Source: Clostridiaceae bacterium
GTDB taxonomy: Bacteria > Bacillota_A > Clostridia > Acetivibrionales > Acetivibrionaceae
DNA length: 7,444 bases
Assembly (NCBI GenBank): GCA_012513545.1
Contig: JAAZCB010000105.1
Location: 1-7,444, forward strand
Direction of reading: 5' to 3'
Shown: positions 1-6,250 of the stretch, in pieces
How the letters are laid out: each line of letters begins with the position of its first letter
Position numbering within the stretch: position 1 is the stretch's first letter
The notes under the pieces: model-generated
What the model was told of the DNA's origin: nothing
What the model saw: only the letters and a program-made list of their open reading frames with translations
The model's database searches: none
Translations under genes and position numbers: made by a program

Positions 1-15
1 TCACCCTTTGACATT

Positions 16-321
16 TTATCCTCGCCGTACCTTTCTGCCTTTTGCACCGCCGCTTTTACAGATCGTAATACATGTCGAATTCCATGGGCGTAGGCATCTG
101 TGTCTGTCTGAATACATCTCCGTTTTTAACATCTCGAGTGCAACAGTTAGAGCTGTTAGTTCCATTCGATTGTTGGTGGTATTAGCTTCACCGCCGTATG
201 CTTCTTTTTTATAATCACCATATTCAAGAATAGCCCCCCAACCACCGAAATTTTCTTCATTTTGATTGCCGGAACACGCCCCGTCAGTGTATATATTGAC
301 TGTTTTGATTACATTTGTCAT
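16..321 (-). CDS. rnhA: Ribonuclease HI, N-terminal part; C-terminus lost or frameshifted
   Basis: RNase HI cuts the RNA strand of RNA-DNA hybrids in the cytoplasm. The start at 321 is chosen because GAGGAG lies just upstream (about 325-333); an ATG at 348 in the same frame lacks such a site. This gives 101 residues, against roughly 130-155 for the family. Visible hallmarks are YTDGACSGN with the first catalytic Asp, GGWGAIL, and [11 protein letters not shown] with the catalytic Glu. A YSD that may hold the third catalytic Asp follows. After it the expected Trp-rich handle or equivalent region and the last catalytic Asp are absent, and the frame ends with an arginine-rich tail unlike the family. 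A tandem GTCT (102-109, plus strand) sits at the point of divergence, so a small indel or a recombination joint is likely. As written, the product should be inactive. The family call is firm; gene integrity is doubtful. Confidence 0.8.
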   Translation of the reverse strand: MTNVIKTVNIYTDGACSGNQNEENFGGWGAILEYGDYKKEAYGGEANTTNNRMELTALTVALEMLKTEMYSDRHRCLRPWNSTCITICKSGGAKGRKVRRG

Positions 322-339
322 TGCCTTCTCCTCATAATA

Positions 340-368
340 ATTATGCATTATTTCACTATCTATTACAA
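340..368 (-). promoter_or_regulatory. Candidate sigma-70-type promoter for rnhA
   Basis: Reading the minus strand, TTGTAA (363-368) and CATAAT (340-345) are separated by exactly 17 bases. Transcription would begin near 333, just ahead of the rnhA ribosome binding site. This arrangement supports translation from 321 rather than from the ATG at 348, which lies upstream of the predicted RNA start. The call rests on consensus matching only. Confidence 0.35.
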
Positions 369-399
369 GCAGGCCGATAGACAGGCAATCGGGATAATA

Positions 400-408
400 T
401 GATATAAT
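400..408 (+). promoter_or_regulatory. Extended -10 promoter for walJ
   Basis: TGATATAAT is a perfect TGnTATAAT extended -10 element about 65 bases upstream of the walJ start. The only -35-like match, TAGACA at 378-383, is spaced 19 bases away, so the extended -10 probably does most of the work. It would drive walJ and, through the 29-base gap, the small ORF and larE. Confidence 0.45.
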
Positions 409-473
409 ATATTTCTAAGGTATTTCAGATAAAATTCAGACAAAAATAGTATTCTGATACGCGGAGATAAAAT

Positions 474-1268
474 ATGACTTTAAGTTTTTGCTCATTTTCC
501 AGTGGGAGCAGTGGAAATTGCTACCTAATTAAAACAGAAAAAACAGCAGTTTTAGTCGATGCAGGTATAAGCTGCAAGAGAATTACTGAAGGTTTAGAAA
601 AGACAGGAACTCCGAAGGAGAATCTGCGGAGCATACTTGTAACACATGAACACTGGGATCATGTTGATGGTATTAAAACCATGATGAAGAAATATAAAGA
701 CATTTCGATCCATGCAAATAATGCCACATTTACATCAATGAAACATGAAGTTAAGGATGAAAGAAGAAGATATTTTGTATCCGGTGACAAGTTTACCATA
801 GATGATCTTGACATAGAAACATTTAGAGTCAGTCACGATGCGGCTGACCCGGTTGGCTACACAATAAAGCATGAGAATAAACAGATTAGTGTCGTTACAG
901 ACACAGGAACACTTGAAGAGTATGCAATTAACAGCATTCAGAACTCAGATATTTTAGTTCTTGAATCTAACCACGACGTAGATATGTTGAAAATGGGAAG
1001 ATATTCTCAATTTCTTAAAGAGAGAATACTAAGTGAAAGAGGACATCTTTCGAATGAAGCAGCCGGTCATATTATTACAAGCTTGATGAAAGCACATGAT
1101 AAAACCAGATGTGTGCTGCTTGCACACTTGAGCCAAGATAATAATTTTCCCGAAATGGCGGAGCAAACGGTATGTAATATCTTGGAAGAAAACAACTATT
1201 ATAATGGTCAGGATATATATGTAAAAACAATAAATCGAAATGAGATTAGTATGGTTTATGAAATATAG
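474..1268 (+). CDS. walJ: WalJ/YycJ-type MBL-fold metallo-hydrolase
   Basis: This 264-residue protein has the usual length of the WalJ/YycJ/VicX family and starts with the typical FSSGSSGNCYLI segment (about residues 8-19). Metal ligands of the metallo-beta-lactamase fold are visible: THEHWDH (H58, H60, D62, H63), H121 in VSHDA, D143 in VTDTG, and H218 in LAHLSQDNN; GHLSN at 190-194 is also family-typical. There is no signal peptide, so it should be cytoplasmic. Family members are described as DNA exonucleases linked to mismatch repair, and the gene often sits in walRK (yycFG) operons. Here no walR or walK lies beside it. The start is supported by GGAG at 463-466, seven bases before the ATG. 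A 29-base gap leads to the next ORF on the same strand, suggesting co-transcription. Confidence in the family is high; the exact cellular role here is inferred. Confidence 0.93.
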   Translation: MTLSFCSFSSGSSGNCYLIKTEKTAVLVDAGISCKRITEGLEKTGTPKENLRSILVTHEHWDHVDGIKTMMKKYKDISIHANNATFTSMKHEVKDERRRYFVSGDKFTIDDLDIETFRVSHDAADPVGYTIKHENKQISVVTDTGTLEEYAINSIQNSDILVLESNHDVDMLKMGRYSQFLKERILSERGHLSNEAAGHIITSLMKAHDKTRCVLLAHLSQDNNFPEMAEQTVCNILEENNYYNGQDIYVKTINRNEISMVYEI

Positions 1269-1297
1269 GTACCTTAAGGGGTCGAAGGGAGTTAATA

Positions 1298-1543
1298 ATG
1301 AAAAATAAGATATTGAATATGATTAAAACGGACTCAGACGAAAGAACAGACGGACAAGGATTTGTACTTGTGGATGAAGCAAAAACACCACCGGTGGTTG
1401 AAAAAATGACTGATGAGAATGATGGACTATACAGTAAGTTCAATAGTGATGACAAAAAAGCGGGGATTGAAAAGGACTCGACAGTTATCGACGAAAAAGA
1501 AAAAAAGAATAATAAAAAAGGTAAATGCCGAAGCGAAACTTAA
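1298..1543 (+). CDS. Small acidic ORF, possibly the N-terminal extension of LarE
   Basis: I do not recognise this 81-residue ORF. It is very hydrophilic, rich in Asp, Glu and Lys, with no membrane segment and no Cys except near the end, and its last third is a Lys/Glu-rich linker. It has a strong ribosome binding site (GGGAG at 1287-1291, six bases before the ATG), which larE itself lacks. It overlaps the larE frame and contains an A7 run (1500-1506) and an A6 run (1514-1519). Removing one A from either run would fuse it in frame to LarE, giving a product of about 342 residues with an acidic arm of roughly 74 residues. The alternatives are a true small protein translationally coupled to larE, a frameshifted larE start, or a sequencing indel. 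Codon choice looks more protein-like in this frame than in the overlapping larE frame, which reads as an Arg/Lys string. Confidence 0.5.
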   Translation: MKNKILNMIKTDSDERTDGQGFVLVDEAKTPPVVEKMTDENDGLYSKFNSDDKKAGIEKDSTVIDEKEKKNNKKGKCRSET

Positions 1544-2327
1544 TAACTTAAGTCATATACTAAAAAGTTATGACAAAGCCTTGGTGGCATTCTCAGGTGG
1601 GTTGGATTCAACCTTTCTTCTAAACGTCGTTCATAATACTTTAAAAGATAATATGACCGCTGTAACATTCAATTCCCCTATTTTCCCCAGAGAAGAAAAT
1701 ATCTTTACTCTTGAATTCTGCAAAAAAAATGGCATTAACCATAATATTATAAATATAGACATACTGGGAAATACTGAATTCGTTTCCAATAAAATAGACC
1801 GCTGCTATACCTGTAAAAGAATACTGTTTGAAAATTGCCTTAAGCTTGGAGAAAAACTTGGAATTACCACCGTTTGTGAAGGTTCTGTCCTTGATGACTA
1901 TGACGATTACAGACCGGGTATGAAGGCTATAAAAGAACTTGGAGTTAAAAGCCCTCTTATTGAAGCCCGACTATTAAAAGAAGATATACGTTTCCTGTCA
2001 AAAGATATGGGGTTATCTACTTGGGATAAACCGTCAATGGCTTGCCTTGCTTCAAGGTTCCCATACAATATGAAGATAAATGAAAAACAACTTAAGATGG
2101 TGGAAGAAGCAGAACTGTTCATCATGAAGCTGGGCTTCAGTTGTGTACGAGTCAGACTCCACGACGACATAGCCAGAATAGAAGTATCACCGGAAGATAT
2201 TACAAAAATAACCGCCCCCGATTTGCGAGAGGAAATTGATAATAAACTATCGCAACTTGGCTTCACATATATCACTCTTGATTTAAAAGGATATCATACC
2301 GGCAGCATGAACCTGACTATAATATAA
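1413..2327 (+). CDS. larE: ATP-dependent sulfur transferase LarE (three-cysteine type)
   Basis: LarE adenylates the carboxylates of the pyridinium dicarboxylate intermediate and replaces them with thiocarboxylates while building the nickel-pincer nucleotide cofactor of lactate racemase LarA. The PP-loop SGGLDS (residues 61-66) binds ATP. DDYDDYRPG (161-169), the ASRFPY block (213-218), RVRLHDDIARIE (246-257) and the closing YITLDLKGYHTGSMN are family-typical. C211, next to ASRFPY, matches the sulfur-bearing cysteine. C131 and C134 (CYTC) add two more, the pattern of LarE proteins that hold a [4Fe-4S] cluster. The start is unclear: recognisable similarity begins near residue 37, no ATG in this frame (1413, 1419, 1422, 1449) has a good ribosome binding site, and residues 14-36 are an unlikely basic string. 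Translation may begin at 1298 with a frame change. No larA, larB or larC is in the window. Confidence 0.9.
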   Translation: MRMMDYTVSSIVMTKKRGLKRTRQLSTKKKKRIIKKVNAEAKLNNLSHILKSYDKALVAFSGGLDSTFLLNVVHNTLKDNMTAVTFNSPIFPREENIFTLEFCKKNGINHNIINIDILGNTEFVSNKIDRCYTCKRILFENCLKLGEKLGITTVCEGSVLDDYDDYRPGMKAIKELGVKSPLIEARLLKEDIRFLSKDMGLSTWDKPSMACLASRFPYNMKINEKQLKMVEEAELFIMKLGFSCVRVRLHDDIARIEVSPEDITKITAPDLREEIDNKLSQLGFTYITLDLKGYHTGSMNLTII

Positions 2328-2335
2328 GTCTATTC

Positions 2336-2388
2336 TGAGAAGTATTCTCAATTAATCGTCCATTCTTTATATGATTTTTTATTGAGAA
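2336..2388. terminator. Candidate terminator region between convergent larE and MATE genes
   Basis: Just after the larE stop, TGAGAA (2336-2341) and TTCTCA (2345-2350) form a six-pair hairpin with a 3-base loop. The same TTCTCAAT (2345-2352) can pair instead with ATTGAGAA (2381-2388) across 28 bases. The stems are AT-rich and no clean T-run follows on the plus strand, so termination strength is uncertain. The mutually exclusive pairing could serve both strands. Confidence 0.35.
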
Positions 2389-2398
2389 AACTACGAGA

Positions 2399-3751
2399 TC
2401 AAGTAAGGTTGGAGAAACTGTAATGATATCTGTTTTTGAATGTTCTTAACATGATGACGGTTATACCGATTGTGGCTAACTCGGCAAAGCCAAACACCAT
2501 CCACACTCCACTTACTCCGAACAGTTTAGGTAGGAATAAAAGTCCAATTATTACCATTATTAAGCCCCTGCAAAAAGAAATGAGTGCGGATACCAATCCA
2601 TTTCCATAAGCTGTAAAAAAACCTGAACCAAATACATTTAACCCGGTGAAGAGAAAGGCCACAGAAATTATTTTTAACCCCGATGCGGCAAGATGATATA
2701 CCTCGCTTTCCGAAGAGACAAACACCCCGGCTATACTATTTGCAAATAAAAATGCCAGAACTGCAATGATGATCGACGAAGTGGAAATGAATTTTTTGCT
2801 GTAGGAAAGAAATACATTTACCTTACTGTATTCTTTAGCTCCGAAATAGTAACTGATAAGTGGTGCCACTCCTGCAATATAACCAAGATGAACAGATATC
2901 AGAAAGTAGTGAGCATTTTGCACTATGGTAAGTGCAGCCACTCCTATTTCTCCTACAAGACTTAGCATGACCCCATTATACAAAATTGTTGTGATAGCAA
3001 CAGATGATTCCGTTACCATTTCTGAAGAACCGTTAGCGAACGAATGGCCAACATATCGCCAATCCATTTTTGGTATCGCAAACTTTATATTAGAATTTTT
3101 AATCTGGTTGCGAATAAAGTAAATACCACCTATTACTACAATACTTCCTTGCCCGAACAAAGTTGCCCAGGCGGCAGCTTCTATTCCCCAACCCCAGTAT
3201 GCCATGAATAAGATATCAAGTGCCAAATGAACAGCACCATTGATTATATATAGGAAAAGAGTGAACCCGGGGTGTCCGTCAATCCTTACAAAATATTCAA
3301 TAATTATGGATAAAAAGGATATGGGTACAGCAAGCATGAGTATGTATCCGAAAGCAAGGCAGTCTTCTTTCAGAAGCTCTGTGGTACCCAAGAAATTGAC
3401 GATTTCATCAAGATATATCACACCCAGAATTGCCAGGATTATTCCCAATACAAGGGCGATGATACAAATGAGTGTAAATCTCTGCCTAGCTGTTTTCAGC
3501 TTGCCTTCGCCCATATTAATTGCTACAAGCGCACTTGAACCTGCAGCCATCATTATAGATATCCCCCAACACAATCCCTGCACAGGATAGACGATATTCA
3601 TAGCTGCCAAAGCATTTTCCTCCAGAAAACGTGCAACGAATATTGAGTCTAATAGATAGTACAACGACATCACCACCATCATTACAACTGACGGTGAGAC
3701 AAATTTTGCGTATTTTCCTGCAGTAACTCCGTTATCGAATATATAACCCAT
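2399..3751 (-). CDS. MATE family multidrug efflux transporter
   Basis: MATE proteins export drugs and other compounds through the cytoplasmic membrane, driven by Na+ or H+ gradients. The 450-residue length and about 12 hydrophobic segments fit the family. Characteristic stretches include LLDSIFVARF followed by ALAAMNIVYP (33-56), the D179/G187-G189 and AAAWAT region (about 179-197) ending the first half, and AGVAPLISYYFGAK (293-306), which matches the second-half consensus. It resembles the MepA-like branch more than NorM, but this is a judgement by eye. The start at 3751 is supported by AAGGAA (3755-3760). The gene is divergent from merR, and a MerR-type promoter with a 19-base spacer lies directly upstream, so the neighbouring regulator very likely activates it when it binds a ligand. 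The substrate cannot be read from the sequence. Confidence 0.93.
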   Translation of the reverse strand: MGYIFDNGVTAGKYAKFVSPSVVMMVVMSLYYLLDSIFVARFLEENALAAMNIVYPVQGLCWGISIMMAAGSSALVAINMGEGKLKTARQRFTLICIIALVLGIILAILGVIYLDEIVNFLGTTELLKEDCLAFGYILMLAVPISFLSIIIEYFVRIDGHPGFTLFLYIINGAVHLALDILFMAYWGWGIEAAAWATLFGQGSIVVIGGIYFIRNQIKNSNIKFAIPKMDWRYVGHSFANGSSEMVTESSVAITTILYNGVMLSLVGEIGVAALTIVQNAHYFLISVHLGYIAGVAPLISYYFGAKEYSKVNVFLSYSKKFISTSSIIIAVLAFLFANSIAGVFVSSESEVYHLAASGLKIISVAFLFTGLNVFGSGFFTAYGNGLVSALISFCRGLIMVIIGLLFLPKLFGVSGVWMVFGFAELATIGITVIMLRTFKNRYHYSFSNLT

Positions 3752-3779
3752 TATTTCCTTCTTCCGGTAATAAAGATAT

Positions 3780-3808
3780 TTGTATACCTATACTAAAAAT
3801 GATAAACT
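3780..3808 (+). promoter_or_regulatory. Possible promoter of merR overlapping the operator
   Basis: TTGTAT (3780-3785) and TAAACT (3803-3808) are 17 bases apart on the plus strand. The -10 overlaps the left arm of the MerR dyad, which would let the regulator limit its own expression. The -10 match is only moderate. Confidence 0.25.
3782..3793. repeat. Short inverted repeat in the MATE leader
   Basis: GTATA and TATAC flank a CC, giving five perfect pairs of dyad symmetry. The repeat lies about where the MATE transcript should begin and shares GTAT half-site wording with the main MerR operator. It may be an accessory binding site or chance in AT-rich DNA. Confidence 0.25.
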
Positions 3809-3829
3809 GTATGGTAACCGTATAGTCAA
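3799..3829 (-). promoter_or_regulatory. MerR-type promoter and operator driving the MATE gene
   Basis: Reading the minus strand, TTGACT (-35, plus positions 3824-3829) and TATCAT (-10, 3799-3804) are separated by 19 bases instead of 17. The spacer region is filled by a 21-base dyad (3806-3826) centred at 3816, with arms ACTGTATGGT and ACCGTATAGT that match at 8 of 10 positions. Over-long spacers with a central dyad are the signature of promoters that MerR-family proteins untwist to activate. Transcription would start near 3792 and reach the MATE start codon about 40 bases later. The regulator is encoded immediately on the other side. No binding data are available here. Confidence 0.8.
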
Positions 3830-3862
3830 GTTCTTTTCAAAATACTTTATGGAGGGTATATT

Positions 3863-4693
3863 ATGGATGAAAAAAGACAGGATATATATGGATATTACAC
3901 CACCGGTGAATTTGCCAGGTTATGTGGTGTTAAAAAACAAACTCTGTTTCATTACGATGATATAGGGCTCTTTTCTCCTGAAATAATAGAAGAAAACGGT
4001 TATAGATACTATTCCACTAATCAGATTGAATTGTTTGAGGTTATCCTGATTCTTAAAGATATCAATATGGCTTTAAGTGAAATCAAAGCGTATATGGATA
4101 ATAGGTCGGAAAAGTCTCTTGTGGAACTATTCGAGAAAAAGAGTCATGAAATTGATAGAAAAATCATGAATCTGCATTGGCAAAAAAATTATATGAAAGA
4201 AAAACTGTCTATTCTGGAGAAGACAAAGGTAAACGAAACCGGAAAGCCTTTAGTTGAGGATGGTGAAGAAGAGTATTATATTGTTACAGCCTACGATGGA
4301 CCTGACGATGACAGAAAAATAGATGGCGCCATTGCAAAGCACCTTGATTACTGTGAAAGTATTGATGTATATAGTGCCTATGTGATTGGTTGCATGGTAC
4401 CCACAGAAACACCTCCCACATCTGAACTTTATAATTATTCTCATTTTTATACAAAGCTTAGTGAAAGCGATAAGGATAAAAAAACCTACACTAAACCGGC
4501 AGGCAAATATGCGGTTATATATCACAACGGGAGTTATGATACTATACACGACAGCTATAATTCACTTATAGACTTTTGCAAAAAAAATAACCATACTATG
4601 GATAAATATTTTTATGAGATGGAAATGGTCAACCAATTAGTAGTTCATGACGCAAACGAATATATTATCAAGTTGGCTGTGAAAATTGACTAG
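3863..4693 (+). CDS. MerR family transcriptional activator with GyrI-like effector domain (BmrR-like)
   Basis: The protein (276 residues) has the three-part build of BmrR-like multidrug sensors. Residues about 11-80 form the winged helix-turn-helix: [20 protein letters not shown], then YDDIGLFSP and NGYRYYS, all close to the MerR consensus. Residues about 84-122 form the dimerising coiled coil. Residues about 137-276 resemble the GyrI-like small-molecule binding domain, including [20 protein letters not shown] and the closing [10 protein letters not shown]. No Cys cluster of the metal-sensing type is present at the end of the coiled coil, so organic ligands are more likely than metals. GGAGGG at 3851-3856 is well placed for the ATG. 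It is divergent from the MATE pump and is the obvious protein to bind the operator at 3806-3826. Its stop codon touches that of the convergent CPBP gene. Confidence 0.92.
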   Translation: MDEKRQDIYGYYTTGEFARLCGVKKQTLFHYDDIGLFSPEIIEENGYRYYSTNQIELFEVILILKDINMALSEIKAYMDNRSEKSLVELFEKKSHEIDRKIMNLHWQKNYMKEKLSILEKTKVNETGKPLVEDGEEEYYIVTAYDGPDDDRKIDGAIAKHLDYCESIDVYSAYVIGCMVPTETPPTSELYNYSHFYTKLSESDKDKKTYTKPAGKYAVIYHNGSYDTIHDSYNSLIDFCKKNNHTMDKYFYEMEMVNQLVVHDANEYIIKLAVKID

Positions 4694-5269
4694 TTAAATG
4701 ACCGGGGTGTAATTTATTTTTTTTGACTTTATTATCCAGGCAGTAGTCATATTCATTAATATATGTGCTACAGTACATATCCATATAGACTTGGTTAATA
4801 TGTAAAGTGTTCCCAGAATTAATCCAAGACACAAAGTCTCAAGTGCCATATACGGTTTTTTTAGATACCTTACGTGAATAAGCGTAAATAATACAGACGA
4901 TGGGATCAATCCGAACCACAGCTGAATGATACCTCTGAATATCAATTCTTCAGCAACCCCACCAAGTATAAATGTAATGATTAATTGAAACGGACTTAAG
5001 GTCGTAATAAGGAGATCTACCGCTTCATCATAAAAATATTCGGGTGATTTTATTTTCAGCAGGATAAGGAATACACAAACCATGCTACCGTAACCGGCAA
5101 CAAGCCAAAGCCAATTAATAGCTTCAAAACCCAGAGGGAAAATCCCAACTAACCCGCCTTTCATCCTGTAGACAAATATATAATATGCAATGATACCCAG
5201 GGTAAAAAGACTTAGGTTACCTAAATTCATAACCCAAAAAACTCTATTGTTTCTATTGTTCAGTTCCAT
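4694..5269 (-). CDS. CPBP family intramembrane glutamic endopeptidase
   Basis: This 191-residue membrane protein carries the three motifs of the CPBP (Abi, CAAX-protease-like) family: EELIFR (E107, E108, R112), FTLIH (F128, H132) and HILMN (H169, N173). These residues form the active site in the membrane. About five to six hydrophobic segments are visible (near 15-35, 50-72, 92-106, 117-134, 143-160, 162-178). Bacterial members are linked to peptide maturation, bacteriocin self-immunity and regulated membrane proteolysis; no bacteriocin precursor is seen nearby, so the substrate is unknown. The start at 5269 has no Shine-Dalgarno sequence and lies only two bases after a good -10 box, so initiation at the ATG at 5230 (residue 14) or leaderless translation deserves consideration. 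The gene is convergent with merR and divergent from the two unknown genes to the right. Confidence 0.88.
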   Translation of the reverse strand: MELNNRNNRVFWVMNLGNLSLFTLGIIAYYIFVYRMKGGLVGIFPLGFEAINWLWLVAGYGSMVCVFLILLKIKSPEYFYDEAVDLLITTLSPFQLIITFILGGVAEELIFRGIIQLWFGLIPSSVLFTLIHVRYLKKPYMALETLCLGLILGTLYILTKSIWICTVAHILMNMTTAWIIKSKKINYTPVI

Positions 5270-5271
5270 GC

Positions 5272-5300
5272 ATTATATTCTATCATCATTTAATGAACAA
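5272..5300 (-). promoter_or_regulatory. Sigma-70-type promoter for the CPBP gene
   Basis: Reading the minus strand, TTGTTC (5295-5300) and a perfect TATAAT (5272-5277) are separated by 17 bases. The predicted RNA start, about 5264-5266, falls at or just inside the apparent first codons of the CPBP gene. Either this promoter is fortuitous or the gene starts further in. Confidence 0.5.
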
Positions 5301-5320
5301 TCAAAAGAAACTCCTTAATA

Positions 5321-5344
5321 TATGATATAATAAAATCTACCATA
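5321..5344 (+). promoter_or_regulatory. Upstream promoter/operator module (copy A) of the unknown operon
   Basis: TGATATAAT (5323-5331) is a perfect extended -10. It is followed six bases later by TACCATA (5338-5344), near the predicted RNA start. The module is repeated in a similar form 65 bases downstream. No good -35 box is visible at 17 bases. Confidence 0.4.
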
Positions 5345-5382
5345 ACTATTTCCATATAAGCTGTATGTACTATCTTAATTAG

Positions 5383-5411
5383 ATTTATGGTATATTATGT
5401 CTACCATACAT
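5383..5411 (+). promoter_or_regulatory. Proximal promoter/operator module (copy B) of the unknown operon
   Basis: TGGTATATT (5388-5396) resembles an extended -10. It is embedded in an inverted repeat with arms ATTTATGGTA (5383-5392) and TACCATACAT (5402-5411) matching at 9 of 10 positions around a 9-base centre. A protein bound to this dyad would cover the promoter, so repression is the simplest reading. Its core (5386-5408) also repeats module A with one single-base gap. The leader to the 5459 start is about 55 bases. Confidence 0.45.
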
Positions 5412-5458
5412 GTCATAATAAGCTGGTGAGTAGTCAGAAAGGATGATACGGTGAAACA

Positions 5459-6250
5459 ATGAATGATTTAGAAAAATCCATAAAACTATATGAGACTATC
5501 ATTCAAAGACTGGATGACACACTTGCGCCCAGGCAGAAAGAGAAGTATAAGGAAACTCTCGTTCTTATAAAAGAAAGCACCGACATCAAAGATGCCCAAC
5601 GACGAATAAAAAACAGCCCTCTTTACACGGCAATAGGTCAAGCTCTTATAATGGACAAATTATTGGCACAGCAGAAAGCAATGGAGTTTGTCGGACTAAA
5701 AGATGTTGCGGAACTCTATGAAAATCGAATCAAGGAACTTGAAGCAGATCAATTCATACAAGCCTATTCCACCGCATTCACAAAGAAAATTCAAGAGGCT
5801 TTAAGTCAACATTTGGAGATTATGGCTACTTTCAGCAATATTATTATAGCTACCATTCAATTAAGGTCTGCCACAGCCTCGGATACGACAATGATTGAAT
5901 CCCACAAAAGTGATATCAAAAAACACCTTGGACACATCAGAGAATTTGAAGAAAGCTTCCATTGTATATGCTCCAAAGACATCTATCGAAATGCGACAGG
6001 AATTGCCGACGACAAACTGGATTCATTTATCCAATTAATACTAAGCGTAGAAGATGGAACATATGAAACTCCTCAATATAATATAGACGAAGAAGCAGAA
6101 TCTGTCTTTAATTATATTAAAGAATATAAAAAAGACGTAATAGATGCCAGTGGAAAAGAAACATGGGGTGCTTCGGAATGTATTGCAGTCCCTGATGAAC
6201 ATGAGGAGTATGGGTATATGTTCATTGATTATGAAAGTGAGGCAATATAA
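5459..6250 (+). CDS. Hypothetical protein, first gene of a two-gene operon
   Basis: I do not recognise this 263-residue protein. It has no signal peptide, and it looks largely alpha-helical and soluble: a charged helical N-terminal region (about 1-100, with coiled-coil-like stretches at 15-50 and 65-97), a more hydrophobic helix near 118-136 too polar at its edges for a confident membrane segment, a helical segment around 143-167, and an acidic C-terminal tail (about 205-262). The cysteines are only C169, C171 (HCIC) and C241, so a classic zinc finger is not evident. The ATG at 5459 has GGTGA at 5450-5454 and a more distant AAGGA at 5439-5443. Two extended -10 modules lie upstream. The stop overlaps the next start by one base (TAATG), so the two products are probably made in step and may interact. 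No function is proposed. Confidence 0.8.
   Translation: MNDLEKSIKLYETIIQRLDDTLAPRQKEKYKETLVLIKESTDIKDAQRRIKNSPLYTAIGQALIMDKLLAQQKAMEFVGLKDVAELYENRIKELEADQFIQAYSTAFTKKIQEALSQHLEIMATFSNIIIATIQLRSATASDTTMIESHKSDIKKHLGHIREFEESFHCICSKDIYRNATGIADDKLDSFIQLILSVEDGTYETPQYNIDEEAESVFNYIKEYKKDVIDASGKETWGASECIAVPDEHEEYGYMFIDYESEAI

Noticed and set aside
118..136. Residues 118-136 of the 5459-6250 protein as a membrane anchor
   Set aside because: Charged and polar residues interrupt the stretch, and no positive-inside pattern or signal peptide supports insertion. The coordinates given are protein residues of that gene, corresponding to about 5810-5866 in the window.
8..214. Plus-strand open frame of 68 codons opposite rnhA
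   Set aside because: It lies antisense to the RNase HI coding region, has no ribosome binding site, and encodes no recognisable family.
1387..1398. Perfect 12-base palindrome ACCACCGGTGGT
   Set aside because: It lies inside coding sequence, has no loop to form a stable RNA hairpin, and has no second full copy; a 12-base match to merR at 3897-3908 is isolated and likely chance.
1514..1520. AAAAAAG as a dnaX-like -1 programmed frameshift site
   Set aside because: Joining the 1298 frame to LarE needs a +1 (or -2) change, not -1, and the codon phase is wrong for the classic A-AAA-AAG slip; no stimulatory stem was seen downstream.
1907..2275. Minus-strand open frame inside larE
   Set aside because: It is fully covered by the conserved LarE domain, its Ser-rich composition is typical of an antisense shadow, and it has no start signal.
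4250..4549. Minus-strand open frame inside merR
   Set aside because: It is antisense to the conserved effector domain of the regulator and lacks a ribosome binding site or family similarity.
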